NCBI RefSeq assembly: GCF_030811555.1
Contig: NZ_JAUSQZ010000001.1
Coordinates: 4,275,241 to 4,339,240, forward strand
Direction: 5' to 3'
Source: Kineosporia succinea
GTDB taxonomy: Bacteria > Actinomycetota > Actinomycetes > Actinomycetales > Kineosporiaceae
Length of the DNA stretch: 64,000 nucleotides
Positions 16,626 to 25,238 of the stretch are shown one piece after another. The notes below the pieces were generated by a model. That model had not been told where the DNA came from. It saw only the letters and a program-made list of their open reading frames with translations, and did not search any database. Each line of letters begins with the position of its first letter. Position 1 is the stretch's first letter. Made by a program: the position numbers and the translations under genes.

Positions 16626-17861
16626 TTGACGCAGGTCCTCGGGGACGGGGTGGTCACCCTCGCGCGTCCGCGGCCCGGATGGCGCGTGGCCGACCAGGTG
16701 CTGTCCAGCCTCACCGTGGCCGGGCTGTCGTTCGCGGTGGCCCGCACGGTGGAGGCCCACGTCTTCGGGGTGCTCGGTCTGGTGCTGCTGGTGGCCGGGT
16801 TCGCTCTCGGCATCACCCGGGCCCTGGTCAGTGACGTCTATCTGATCCAGTTCGGTGACGTCATGCCGCGGGTGCGGCGTCAGGCCGCCCGGGACGCGAC
16901 CGGCGCCGCCGTGGCGCTGGGTCTGGCCTCGGGGGCGCTGTGCTGCCTGATGTCGGCCGTGCTGCCCGGTCATCAGACGCGGATGGCGGTGTTCGCCGTC
17001 GGCCTGGCCCTGCCCGGTCTGCTCGTGCAGGACTGCTTCCGCTTCGTCTTCATCGCGGCCGGGCGCGCGGCGCCCGCCCTGGTGCTCGCGCTGACCGGGT
17101 CCGCGGTGCAGCTGACCGTGGTCGCGCTGATCATCCGCTCCGGGCAGCACTCGACGGTCGGGGTCACAGCCGGCTGGGGAACGGCCGCCCTGCTCACCGC
17201 CGCCCTCGGCTGCGCGCTGGCCCGGCTCACCCCGTCGCTGCGCCAGGTCCCGGTGTGGTTCGCCCTGAACCGTCACCTCACGGTGCGCCTGAGCGTGGAG
17301 TACCTGCTCGGCCTCGGCTCGCTCTACCTCGCCTACTGCCTGATCGGCGCGGTGGTGGGGATCTCGGCCATCGGTGCGCTCTGGGCCGCGCAGATGTTCC
17401 TGGTGCCGGCCTACCTCGTGATCAGCGGCACTGTGGCGTTGCTGCGCGAGCCCTTCGCCCGGCGGGCGGAACAAGGACGTCCTCTGGTGCGTCCCGCCGT
17501 GGTCACCGGGCTGCTGCTGGCCACCGTCACCGCACTGTGGGGGCTGGCTCTGGTGGCACTGCCCGACCGGCTCGGGTTCCATCTCACTGGCGAGAGCTGG
17601 GAGGGGGCCAGCACGGTGCTCGAGCCGGCCGTGATCGGCGTGGTGCTGGTGGGTCTGGCTGTCGGCCCGGCCCTTGCGTTGCGGGCGCAGGGGCGAGGTG
17701 ACCGGGTGCGCCGCGCGTCGCTGGTGCGGGCCGTTCTGCTGCTCGCGCTCGGCATGATCGGGGCTGACCTCGGCGGGGTGAGCGGTGCGGCGGTGGGGCT
17801 GGTCGTGGCGCACGCGGTGGGCGCCGTCACGCTCTGGGGAATCCTCCTCCGGCGCGTGTGA
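16626..17861 (+). CDS. Multi-pass membrane protein, polysaccharide flippase-like
   Basis: 411 residues with about 12 hydrophobic segments and few charged residues apart from short loops. Helix spacing and content resemble Wzx/MATE-type (MOP superfamily) flippases, but no diagnostic motif can be cited. TTG 16626 lies behind GGTGGGGGTGAC. No glycosyltransferases are adjacent, so the cargo is unknown. Other multi-pass families cannot be excluded. Confidence 0.6.
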   Translation: MTQVLGDGVVTLARPRPGWRVADQVLSSLTVAGLSFAVARTVEAHVFGVLGLVLLVAGFALGITRALVSDVYLIQFGDVMPRVRRQAARDATGAAVALGLASGALCCLMSAVLPGHQTRMAVFAVGLALPGLLVQDCFRFVFIAAGRAAPALVLALTGSAVQLTVVALIIRSGQHSTVGVTAGWGTAALLTAALGCALARLTPSLRQVPVWFALNRHLTVRLSVEYLLGLGSLYLAYCLIGAVVGISAIGALWAAQMFLVPAYLVISGTVALLREPFARRAEQGRPLVRPAVVTGLLLATVTALWGLALVALPDRLGFHLTGESWEGASTVLEPAVIGVVLVGLAVGPALALRAQGRGDRVRRASLVRAVLLLALGMIGADLGGVSGAAVGLVVAHAVGAVTLWGILLRRV

Positions 17862-17951
17862 CTCAGGCCACCGGGCCCGAGCTCTAGAATTTGGTTCGGA
17901 CAACACTTCCGCGACGTTAGAGTTCTGCGGACTTCGCTGAAAGGTAGGGCC

Positions 17952-19460
17952 ATGAGCGCCGTTCTCGCCGATCCGTCGGCCACCGGTTCGGGGGCGGGAC
18001 GACCTCGCCGTCCCGAGTGGCTGCGCTCGTGGACGGTGCTGCGCATCGAGATCCTCGCCGGCCTGGTCACCGCGCTCGCGCTGATCCCCGAGGTGATCTC
18101 GTTCTCGATCGTGGCCGGGCTCGACCCGCGCGTCGGGCTGTTCACGTCGTTCGTCATGGCCGTCGTCATCGCCTTCACCGGCGGTCGCCCGGGCATGGTG
18201 ACGGCCGCGGCCGGGTCGGTGGCGCTGGTGATCGCGCCGCTGTCGAAGGAGCACGGGCTGCAGTACGTCATCGCGGCCGTGCTGCTGGGCGGCGCGATCC
18301 AGTTCGTGCTGGCGGTGCTCGGGGTGGCCAAGCTGATGCGGTTCATCCCGCGCAGCGTGATGATCGGCTTCGTCAACGCGCTCGCGATCCTGATCTTCAG
18401 CGCCCAACTGCGGCATCTCGTCGACGTGCCGTTCCTGGTCTACCCGCTGCTGGTGCTCTCGATCGTGATCATCGTGTTCGTGCCGCGGGTCTTCACCGCC
18501 GTTCCGGCGCAGCTGATCTCGATCGTCGTGGTGACGGCGCTGGGCATCGGCTTCAGCCTGAAGGTGCCGACCGTGGGGGACGAGGGGGCCCTGCCCGACG
18601 GCCTGCCGCTGCCCGGTCTGCCCGACGTGCCGTGGACGCTCGACACCCTGACCACGATCCTGCCCTACGCGCTCGGCCTGGCCCTGGTCGGTCTGCTCGA
18701 GACGCTGCTGACGGCCAAGCTGGTCGACGACATCACCGACACCGGCTCGGACAAGACCCGGGAGTCGTGGGGTCTCGGCGTGGCCAACCTGGCGGCCGGG
18801 TTCTTCGGCGGCATGGGCGGCTGCGCGATGATCGGCCAGACCATGATCAACGTGAAGAGCGGCGGGCGGCACCGGCTCAGCACCTTCCTGGCCGGTTTCT
18901 GGCTGCTCGTGCTGGTTCTCGTGCTCGGGCCGGTGGTGTCGCGGATGCCGATGGTGGCACTCGTCGCGGTGATGGTCGTGGTCGCGGCCACCACCTTCGA
19001 CTGGCACAGTGTGCGGCCGGCCACCCTGAGGCGGATGCCGCGCAGCGAGACCGCGGTGATGGTCGTGACCGTGGCCGTCACGGTGGCCACGAACAACCTG
19101 GCCTACGGCGTGATCATCGGGGTCGTCGCCGCCATGGTGCTCTTCGCGCGCCGGGTGGCCCACCTGGTGTCGGTCACGTCGCAGACGAGCCCGGACGGGT
19201 CGGTGAAGACCTACCAGGTGCACGGGCAGCTGTTCTTCGCCTCCAGCAACGACATCGTGCACCAGTTCGACTACGCGAACGACCCGGAGCGGGTCGTGGT
19301 CGACCTGTCCACGGCGCACATCTGGGACGCGTCGTCGGTCGCGGCGATGGACGCGATCCAGACCAAGTACGCCGGGCGCGGCAAGGAGGTCACGATCGTG
19401 GGGATGAACCCGAACAGCGAGGCGTTCCACGACCGGCTGGCGGGGACGCTCGGCAGCTGA
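17952..19460 (+). CDS. SulP/SLC26 family anion transporter with STAS domain
   Basis: 502 residues. The membrane domain begins with IEILAGLVTALALIPEVISF, the SulP entry motif, and includes GGRPGMVTAAAGSVALV and GGMGGCAMIGQTMINVKSGG. The last about 110 residues form a STAS domain (VVVDLSTAHIWDASSVAAMD). SulP proteins carry sulfate, bicarbonate or dicarboxylates with Na+ or H+. No carbonic anhydrase or sulfate genes lie nearby to choose between them. ATG 17952 follows AAAGGTAGGG. Confidence 0.9.
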   Translation: MSAVLADPSATGSGAGRPRRPEWLRSWTVLRIEILAGLVTALALIPEVISFSIVAGLDPRVGLFTSFVMAVVIAFTGGRPGMVTAAAGSVALVIAPLSKEHGLQYVIAAVLLGGAIQFVLAVLGVAKLMRFIPRSVMIGFVNALAILIFSAQLRHLVDVPFLVYPLLVLSIVIIVFVPRVFTAVPAQLISIVVVTALGIGFSLKVPTVGDEGALPDGLPLPGLPDVPWTLDTLTTILPYALGLALVGLLETLLTAKLVDDITDTGSDKTRESWGLGVANLAAGFFGGMGGCAMIGQTMINVKSGGRHRLSTFLAGFWLLVLVLVLGPVVSRMPMVALVAVMVVVAATTFDWHSVRPATLRRMPRSETAVMVVTVAVTVATNNLAYGVIIGVVAAMVLFARRVAHLVSVTSQTSPDGSVKTYQVHGQLFFASSNDIVHQFDYANDPERVVVDLSTAHIWDASSVAAMDAIQTKYAGRGKEVTIVGMNPNSEAFHDRLAGTLGS

Positions 19461-19599
19461 TCCACCGGCTCGTCGCCCGGCTGATCCGGTGCGGCGGGGG
19501 GAATTTGTCCGGTTGCATGATCCCTGTCGGGTGCAAGGCTCGGCGCGAGTGCAGACAGCCGCTCGGCTTATCGCGCATCACATTCCTTGCGAGGCTTGT

Positions 19600-20376
19600 A
19601 TGGCCGACGAATTCGGTGTGCCGACGCACGCCACGAACGCTTCCACCTCGAACTCCACCTCCACGACCACCACGGAGGCGGCCAGGGAACAGGCCGCCGG
19701 GGTCGGGCACGGTGCCGCCGACGCGGGCCGGCGCGTGGCCGGAGTGGCCGGTGAACAGGCTGCCGGGGTCGCCTCGGAGGCCGCTGACCAGGCGAGGAAC
19801 TTCTACACGCAGACCCGCCAGGAGCTGGGCACGCAAGCGTCCTCGCAGCAGCAGCGCCTGGCCGGGAGTGTCCGCTCGCTGAGCACCCAGCTGGGGTCGA
19901 TGGCCGACCGCTCCGAGTCCGGCATCGCCACCGACCTGGTGCGCGAGGCCTCGGGACGGGCCCAGGACGTGGCCGGATGGCTCGAGCAGCGCGATCCCGG
20001 CGCGGTCGCACAGGAGGTCAAGGACTTCGCGCGGCGCCGCCCGGGCACCTTCCTGGCCATCGCCGCCGGGGCCGGCCTGGTGGTGGGCCGGCTCACCCGG
20101 GGCGCGATCAGCGAGGCCCGCAACGACTCCTCCGGCAGCGACTCCGGCAGCGACTCGGGCGCCGGGTCGCCGGTGGTTGCGGGAACTGCCGCTGCACCGG
20201 TGGCGGGCAGCTCGGGCACCCCGGTGGGCGGTTACGCCCAGCCGGTCCCGGCGGTGCCGGCCGAGCCCGTCACCTACCCCACCTACGAGCGGTACGAGGA
20301 CGAGGACGAGATCCCGCGCTACGAGGAAACCGTTCCCGGCAGCGGGTTCCCGGCCGACCGGAGGCAGGGACTGTGA
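19600..20376 (+). CDS. Alanine-rich protein with C-terminal helix and acidic tail; first gene of stress-type operon
   Basis: 258 residues. The N-terminal 40 residues are Thr/Ser-rich; a long amphipathic helical stretch rich in Ala, Gln and Glu follows; one hydrophobic segment FLAIAAGAGLVVGRLTRGA lies near residue 155; then comes a low-complexity DSSGSDSGSDSG tract and an acidic tail (YERYEDEDEIPRYEE). Start ATG 19600 (MADEFGVP) is used in place of a longer upstream frame. The stop overlaps the next start (GTGA). Such proteins commonly precede holin-X and DUF3618 genes in actinomycetes; function unknown. Confidence 0.75.
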   Translation: MADEFGVPTHATNASTSNSTSTTTTEAAREQAAGVGHGAADAGRRVAGVAGEQAAGVASEAADQARNFYTQTRQELGTQASSQQQRLAGSVRSLSTQLGSMADRSESGIATDLVREASGRAQDVAGWLEQRDPGAVAQEVKDFARRRPGTFLAIAAGAGLVVGRLTRGAISEARNDSSGSDSGSDSGAGSPVVAGTAAAPVAGSSGTPVGGYAQPVPAVPAEPVTYPTYERYEDEDEIPRYEETVPGSGFPADRRQGL

Positions 20377-20804
20377 CCACCCCGTCGGGCGCGCCGGTAC
20401 CGCAACCGACCCCCTCGGGGGAGTCGCCGTCCGTCGGTGAGCTCCTCGGTGACGTCACTCGCGACCTCTCCACGCTGATGCGGCAGGAGGTCGAGCTGGC
20501 CAAGGCCGAACTGCGCCAGTCGGCCAGGCAGTCCGGCAGGGGGGCCGGGATGCTCGGCGCCGCCGGGGTCGTCGGCCATCTCGCGGTCGTCTTCGGGCTC
20601 ATCGCCGTCTGGTGGGGGCTGGGCAACGAGATCGGCCGCGGCTGGTCCGGTCTGGTGGTGGCGGTCGTGCTGGCCGTGATCGCCGCCGGGCTGGGCGTTC
20701 TCGGCCGTAACCAGGTGAGGGCGGCGCCGGGCCTGCCGCGCACGACCGAGAGCGTGAAACACATCCCGGACGCCGTGAAGGGCAACGAGGGGAGCATCCG
20801 ATGA
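20373..20804 (+). CDS. Holin-X (phage holin family/DUF1469-like) membrane protein
   Basis: 143 residues. The cytosolic helix SVGELLGDVTRDLSTLMRQE followed by VELAKAELRQ is the typical start of actinobacterial holin-X proteins. Two hydrophobic segments follow (HLAVVFGLIAVWWGLG and GLVVAVVLAVIAAGLGVL). Despite the name, these are chromosomal membrane proteins of unknown function, often near DUF3618 genes. The GTG start overlaps the previous stop by four bases and its stop overlaps the next ATG, so all three genes are translationally coupled. Confidence 0.85.
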   Translation: MTTPSGAPVPQPTPSGESPSVGELLGDVTRDLSTLMRQEVELAKAELRQSARQSGRGAGMLGAAGVVGHLAVVFGLIAVWWGLGNEIGRGWSGLVVAVVLAVIAAGLGVLGRNQVRAAPGLPRTTESVKHIPDAVKGNEGSIR

Positions 20805-21508
20805 GCCAGCCGACGAGTGGTGTCACACCGGCGCGGACGCCGGAGGAGATCCGGGCGGAGATCGAGAACACCCGCCAGGAACTGAGCACCGACGTGAACA
20901 CGCTGGCCGAGACGGTCCGGCCCGGGAACGTCGCCCGGCGCCAGGTGGACCGGGCGAAGGACCGGGCCGGGAGCGTCCGCGACCGGGTGATGGGAACCGC
21001 AGGCACCGCGAAGGAGAAGGTCATGGGTACCGCCACGAGCGCCGGGCAGGGCACGTCCTCCACCCTCGGCGACGCGAGATCGGCCGTGGGCGAGGCGGCT
21101 TCGGCGTCGCAGCAGGCCGTGGCGTCGGCGGCCTCGTCGTCGCAGCAGGCCGTGGCCGCGGCTCCCGGGGCGGTCAGGGCACGCACCGAGGGGAGCCCGC
21201 TGGCCGCCGGGCTGATCGCGTTCGGCGCGGGCTGGCTGCTCGGGTCACTGCTGCCGGCCACCCGCCCGGAGGAGCGGGCCGCGGTGGCGCTGAAGGAGAA
21301 CGCGTCCACCCTGACCGCCCCGGCCACCGAGGTCGCCAGGGAGATCGGCGAGCACCTGCAGGGCGACGCGCAGGAGGCGGCCGAGACGGTGAGGTCGACC
21401 GCCCTCGATGCCACCCGGACGGTGAAGGAGGAGGCCGTCGAGGCCGGGCAGGACGTGAAGGAGCAGGGCGTGCAGGCGAAGGACCGGGTGCGGGAGACCC
21501 GCTCCTGA
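20801..21508 (+). CDS. DUF3618 domain protein
   Basis: 235 residues. The DUF3618 signature is RTPEEIRAEIENTRQELSTD near residue 13, then a long Ala/Ser/Gln-rich helical region, a single hydrophobic segment (AAGLIAFGAGWLLGSLLPA) and a Lys/Glu/Val-rich LEA-like helix to the end (TVKEEAVEAGQDVKEQ repeats). The tail resembles late-embryogenesis-abundant type 11-mer repeats, suggesting desiccation or envelope stress protection (inference). Coupled by ATGA to the holin-X gene. Confidence 0.85.
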   Translation: MSQPTSGVTPARTPEEIRAEIENTRQELSTDVNTLAETVRPGNVARRQVDRAKDRAGSVRDRVMGTAGTAKEKVMGTATSAGQGTSSTLGDARSAVGEAASASQQAVASAASSSQQAVAAAPGAVRARTEGSPLAAGLIAFGAGWLLGSLLPATRPEERAAVALKENASTLTAPATEVAREIGEHLQGDAQEAAETVRSTALDATRTVKEEAVEAGQDVKEQGVQAKDRVRETRS

Positions 21509-21629
21509 CGATCTGAGCGGGTCCTCGTGCGAGGGGGCGGATCGGGCATGATCACGGCAGGGTGGTTTGCTGTTCGTGATCACGCCCGGTCCGTTCCCTC
21601 AGCCGCACGTGGAATGTGGAGGTCCCGCC

Positions 21630-22427
21630 ATGCCGTTCCAGCCGGTCACCGCCGTCGTCACCGGGGCCCAGTCGGGGATCGGCCGGGCCACCGCGCTGAC
21701 CCTGGCCGAGGCCGGGCTCGACGTGGGTATCACCTGGTTCGACGACGAGGCCGCCGCTCGCCGCACCGCCGATGACATCACCGCGCTCGGCCGCCGGGTG
21801 GCCGTGGCCCGGCTCGACACCGGGGCTCCGGAGACCTGCGCCGCGGTGGTCGAGGAGCTGGCCGCCGAGCTCGGCGGGCTGCACGTCTTCGTCAACAACG
21901 CCGGGACCGGCCAGGCCACACCGTTTCTCGAGATGGGCCTGGGCGAGTGGCGGCGGATCGTGGCCGTCGACCTGGACGGGGCGTTCGCCTGCGTGCAGGC
22001 CGCGGCGCGGCTCGTGGTCGCGGCCGGCGCCGGGGGCCGCATCGTCGCGGTGACGAGCGTGCACGAGCACCAGCCGCGGGTCGGGGCGTCGGCCTACGAC
22101 GCGGCCAAGGCCGGGCTGGGCGCGCTGGTGAAGACCGCGGCGCTCGAGCTGGCGTCGCACGGCATCACCGTGAACAGCGTCGCCCCGGGCGAGATCGCGA
22201 CCGCGATGAACAAGATGGAGGGCGTGGACCCGCACGGTCTGCACCGGCCCGGTATCCCGCTGGGCCGGCCCGGTGATCCGCGGGAGGTGGCCGCGGTCAT
22301 CGCCTTCCTGGCCTCCCCGGCGGCCGGCTACGTCACCGGGGCCTCCTACGCGGTGGACGGCGGCATGCTGCAGATGGGGCCGCAGGGCGGGTCGCACCTG
22401 ACGTCGGACGACTGGCGACAGGGCTGA
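21630..22427 (+). CDS. Short-chain dehydrogenase/reductase
   Basis: 265 residues. Cofactor motif TGAQSGIGRA near residue 9, structural NNAG, catalytic Ser in VTSVHEHQP, YDAAK (Tyr-x-x-x-Lys), and C-terminal DGGMLQMGPQGG are all present: an intact classical SDR, NAD(P)-dependent. ATG 21630 with GTGGAGGT upstream is preferred over a longer frame. The final TGA shares a base with the ATG of the glucoamylase-like gene, implying coupled translation. The substrate is not predictable. Confidence 0.9.
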   Translation: MPFQPVTAVVTGAQSGIGRATALTLAEAGLDVGITWFDDEAAARRTADDITALGRRVAVARLDTGAPETCAAVVEELAAELGGLHVFVNNAGTGQATPFLEMGLGEWRRIVAVDLDGAFACVQAAARLVVAAGAGGRIVAVTSVHEHQPRVGASAYDAAKAGLGALVKTAALELASHGITVNSVAPGEIATAMNKMEGVDPHGLHRPGIPLGRPGDPREVAAVIAFLASPAAGYVTGASYAVDGGMLQMGPQGGSHLTSDDWRQG

Positions 22428-23863
22428 TGCTCGACGTCGCCCCCTCGACGCACGTCTCCACCCAGGCCGGCGAGGTGCCCGCCCGGTCAACCGGAACGTC
22501 CACCGTCAAACGGGTTCTGCGGGCCCTGGCGATCGTGGGCGTGCTGCTGCTGATCACGGGGCTGGTGACGCGCATCAGCCAGCACCGCGAGCGCTTCGAG
22601 AACGCGACCGTGCCGCTGATGACCGCGGTGGTGGCGATCGGGCCGGATGGTGCACGGATCGCGATCGGGCCGGACACCGACCCCTCGGTGGTGGAGTTCT
22701 TCCCGGGAACCCGGGTGCTGACACCGGATTCGGCTGCCGCACTGACCCGCACCACGGTCACCCCGGAGAGCACACGGTCGGTGACCGAGCAGGCTCGCGC
22801 CCAGCGTCAGTGGATCGAGGCGGGCACGATCCCGGGCGGCGAGGACGGGCCGTACGCGGAGATGGTCGAGACCGCGCTGCTCGACATGCACACACTGCTC
22901 TACGCGAACGGCGCCTCGCTGGCGGCCTGGCCGGCCGCCTGGCGGTACGTCTGGCCCCGGGACGCCGCGTTCGTGGCGGTCGCGCTGGTGGAGTCCGGGC
23001 ATCCGGACGACGCCCGGCGGGTGCTGCAGTTCCTGCAGCGACAACAGCCCTCCGACGGGGTTTTCGAGGCGCGCTACCGGCCGGAGGAGGACGGGGTTCC
23101 GGACGCCCGGGGCAAGCAGACGGACGGGGTGGGCTGGGTTCTGTGGGCGACCCTCCGGCTCGTGGACTCGCTGCCCACGGCCGAGGCGGCCGAGGTGCTG
23201 GCCACGCTGGAACCGATGATCGACGCGTCCACCGATGCCGCCCTGCGCCTGACCGACACCGCCGACGCCCTGCCGCCCGCCTCCCAGGACTACTGGGAGG
23301 TGCCGATGTACCGGCTGAGTCTGGGCACGGCCGCGCCGATCGCGCTGGGGCTGCGCTCGGCGGCACGGCTGCAGGGGATGCTCGGCGAGCGCACGACGTC
23401 CCGCTCGGCCGAGGGCCGGGCCCGCAAGCTGCAGGAGAGCATCACCGCGGAGTTCGGCGTGCACGGGTATCCGCGCGAGCTGGGTGGTGACGTGCCGGAC
23501 GCGTCCGTCGCCTTCCTGCTGCCCCCCTTCACCGACCGGGCGGCACCGTCGGTGCTGCGGGCCTGGCACCGGGCGGCGCGTGGGATGCGCCGGGCCGCGG
23601 GCGGTCTGGCGCCGGGCGTGGGCTGGCGCGACGACGGCATCAGCTGGAGCCCGCAGACCTCGCTGTTCGCGCTGACCGCGGCGTCGGTGGGGGAGAAGGG
23701 GACGGCGCGGGGGTGGATGGACTGGCTGCGTGACCACCGCACCGGTTACGGAGCGATTCCGGAGAAGGTGCTCAGCACCGGGGCGCCGGCTGGTCCGGCG
23801 CCGCTGGCGTGGTCGGACGCGGTCGTGGTGATGACGGCCGGACGACTCCGAGATCTGGCGTAG
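22427..23863 (+). CDS. Membrane-anchored glucoamylase-like (GH15-type) glycosidase
   Basis: 478 residues. A short cytosolic N-terminus, one membrane anchor (VLRALAIVGVLLLITGLVT, about 28-46), then an extracellular alpha/alpha-barrel. The sequence WRYVWPRDAAFVAVALVESG is the signature of GH15 glucoamylases/trehalases (WPRDA), with SQDYWEVPMY and PQTSLFALTA later. Candidate catalytic acids are among these Asp/Glu residues but were not individually assigned. It would hydrolyse an alpha-glucan or similar outside the cell. It is coupled to the SDR upstream, a combination without an obvious shared pathway. Confidence 0.75.
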   Translation: MLDVAPSTHVSTQAGEVPARSTGTSTVKRVLRALAIVGVLLLITGLVTRISQHRERFENATVPLMTAVVAIGPDGARIAIGPDTDPSVVEFFPGTRVLTPDSAAALTRTTVTPESTRSVTEQARAQRQWIEAGTIPGGEDGPYAEMVETALLDMHTLLYANGASLAAWPAAWRYVWPRDAAFVAVALVESGHPDDARRVLQFLQRQQPSDGVFEARYRPEEDGVPDARGKQTDGVGWVLWATLRLVDSLPTAEAAEVLATLEPMIDASTDAALRLTDTADALPPASQDYWEVPMYRLSLGTAAPIALGLRSAARLQGMLGERTTSRSAEGRARKLQESITAEFGVHGYPRELGGDVPDASVAFLLPPFTDRAAPSVLRAWHRAARGMRRAAGGLAPGVGWRDDGISWSPQTSLFALTAASVGEKGTARGWMDWLRDHRTGYGAIPEKVLSTGAPAGPAPLAWSDAVVVMTAGRLRDLA

Positions 23864-23897
23864 GAGTACTTGAGTCGGGTCTTCGGGCAGGGTTCGC

Positions 23898-23913
23898 ACG
23901 TCTCATCAGACGT
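23898..23913 (+). terminator. Small hairpin with T-rich tail after the GH15-like gene
   Basis: ACGTCT (23898-23903) and AGACGT (23908-23913) form a perfect 6-bp stem with a CATC loop, followed by CTTTTCG. Weak but correctly placed, 35 bases after the stop. Confidence 0.4.
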
Positions 23914-24012
23914 CTTTTCGCGCGGAGGTCTCGGGAGCCTCTGTGGTTACGGAGTGGAGTGCTACCGTCACGTCTGGTAACCCTTCCTGATCTTCGTGCC
24001 CCCGAGGATGTC

Positions 24013-25044
24013 GTGAAAAACAGACGCTGGCTCTCGTTCGGAGTCGTCTCGTCCATCAGCCTCGGCGTGGCCGCGGTCCTGGCCGTCACCACCCTGACCG
24101 GCGCCGCGCCCGCCACGGCGGTGACTCCCAGGATCTCGTCGAAGCAGTCCGGCATGCCCTGGGCCAGTGGCTCGTTCATGCCCAGCTTCGTGCCCTCGGC
24201 CCAGGTCGACTTCGGCACCCAGCGCGGGGCCAAGTCCGACGTCGCGGTGACCTATTCGGGCCGCGTGACCTGGAACGACATCAAGAACCCGGCCTGGCTC
24301 TGGCACCAGTGGAAAGACGCGCCGCAGACGCTGGTCATCAGCAGCGCGCCGTTCCCGGAGAACCAGGGCAACACCCTGGCCGCCTGCGCCAACGGCAAGT
24401 ACGACAAGTACTGGAAGGAGTTCGGCGCCAACGCCGTCAAGGCGGGGATGTCCGACCGCACCGTCGTGCGCCTGGCCTGGGAGTTCAACGGCACCTGGGT
24501 GGAGTGGGCGGCGTACAACCCGAACACCTTCGTCAAGTGCTGGCGCCGGATCTTCAACGCGGCCGAGAGCAAGGCCCCGCGGCTGCGCTGGGACTGGACC
24601 GTCAACCGCGGCATCGGCGACGCGCTCAGTGACGCGACCAAGGCCTGGCCCGGCAAGAAGTACGTGGACTACGTCGGGGTCGACAGCTACGACGGGTATC
24701 CCGCCGTCAAGACCAAGGCCGCCTGGGAGAAGCAGCTCAACGGCAACCAGGGGCTGAACTACTGGGCCGCGTTCGCCAAGCGCAAGGGCAAGCGGCTCAG
24801 CGTTCCCGAGTGGGGGCTCTACCCGGGCTATGCCTGGAAGGGCAACGGCGGGGGTGACAATGCCAACTACATGGCGAAGATGTTCTCGTTCTTCCGGTCG
24901 AAGCGCGGCAACATGGCCTACGAGGCGTACTTCAACGACACCGATCCGGCGCACGCCGGAGCGCTCAGCCTCAACCCCCGGGGCCGTGCGGAGTACCGCA
25001 AACAGGTCAAGTCGGCGATCCGGCTGGCGAAGGCCTCCAAGTAG
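24013..25044 (+). CDS. Secreted GH26-like glycoside hydrolase
   Basis: 343 residues. GTG 24013 follows CGAGGA; the signal peptide is VKNRRWLSFGVVSSISLGVA with an AxA-type cleavage region near TGAAPATAV. The mature domain has RLAWEFNGTWVEW, resembling the acid/base glutamate motif of clan GH-A GH26 mannanase-like enzymes, and RLSVPEWGLYPGY, a likely nucleophile glutamate. A barrel strand KYVDYVGVDSYDG is also typical. It probably cleaves a beta-linked polysaccharide outside the cell. The exact substrate is not predictable. It stands alone between terminator-like hairpins. Confidence 0.75.
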   Translation: MKNRRWLSFGVVSSISLGVAAVLAVTTLTGAAPATAVTPRISSKQSGMPWASGSFMPSFVPSAQVDFGTQRGAKSDVAVTYSGRVTWNDIKNPAWLWHQWKDAPQTLVISSAPFPENQGNTLAACANGKYDKYWKEFGANAVKAGMSDRTVVRLAWEFNGTWVEWAAYNPNTFVKCWRRIFNAAESKAPRLRWDWTVNRGIGDALSDATKAWPGKKYVDYVGVDSYDGYPAVKTKAAWEKQLNGNQGLNYWAAFAKRKGKRLSVPEWGLYPGYAWKGNGGGDNANYMAKMFSFFRSKRGNMAYEAYFNDTDPAHAGALSLNPRGRAEYRKQVKSAIRLAKASK

Positions 25045-25102
25045 CCCTCCCGTAGCTCTCGGCAGTCTCTTCGCAGCGCATTGTGCGCCTGTCGCCTCCC
25101 GT

Positions 25103-25227
25103 TGAAAAGTGCTAGCGGACAGTGATGTTCGCCGCTGGAAGAACTTTTCCGCAGATACGGTGCCGTGGTGCCAAGTTGTCGGTGGGGGCGCCTACTCTCA
25201 TCCTCACCTACGGATCGTTTGGTGAGG
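25103..25227 (+). promoter_or_regulatory. Structured leader before the SprT-like gene
   Basis: Two hairpin-capable elements precede the gene: GAAAAGT (from 25103) pairing with ACTTTTC about 30 bases on, enclosing an AGCGG/CCGCT stem, and CCTCACC (25202-25208) pairing with GGTGAGG (25221-25227) just before the ribosome binding site. They could be a terminator for the upstream gene and a translation-controlling stem; neither matches a riboswitch known to me. Confidence 0.35.
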
Positions 25228-25238
25228 GAGCGGCAAGG

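Noticed and set aside
16566-19430. A 954-residue minus-strand open frame rich in His, Arg, Gly and Gln
   Set aside because: It is antisense to two convincing genes (flippase-like and SulP), has no recognisable domain and reflects the third-position GC bias of the real genes.
20373-20804. Prophage holin as evidence of a phage remnant
   Set aside because: The holin-X family is chromosomal in actinomycetes and no other phage gene is present.
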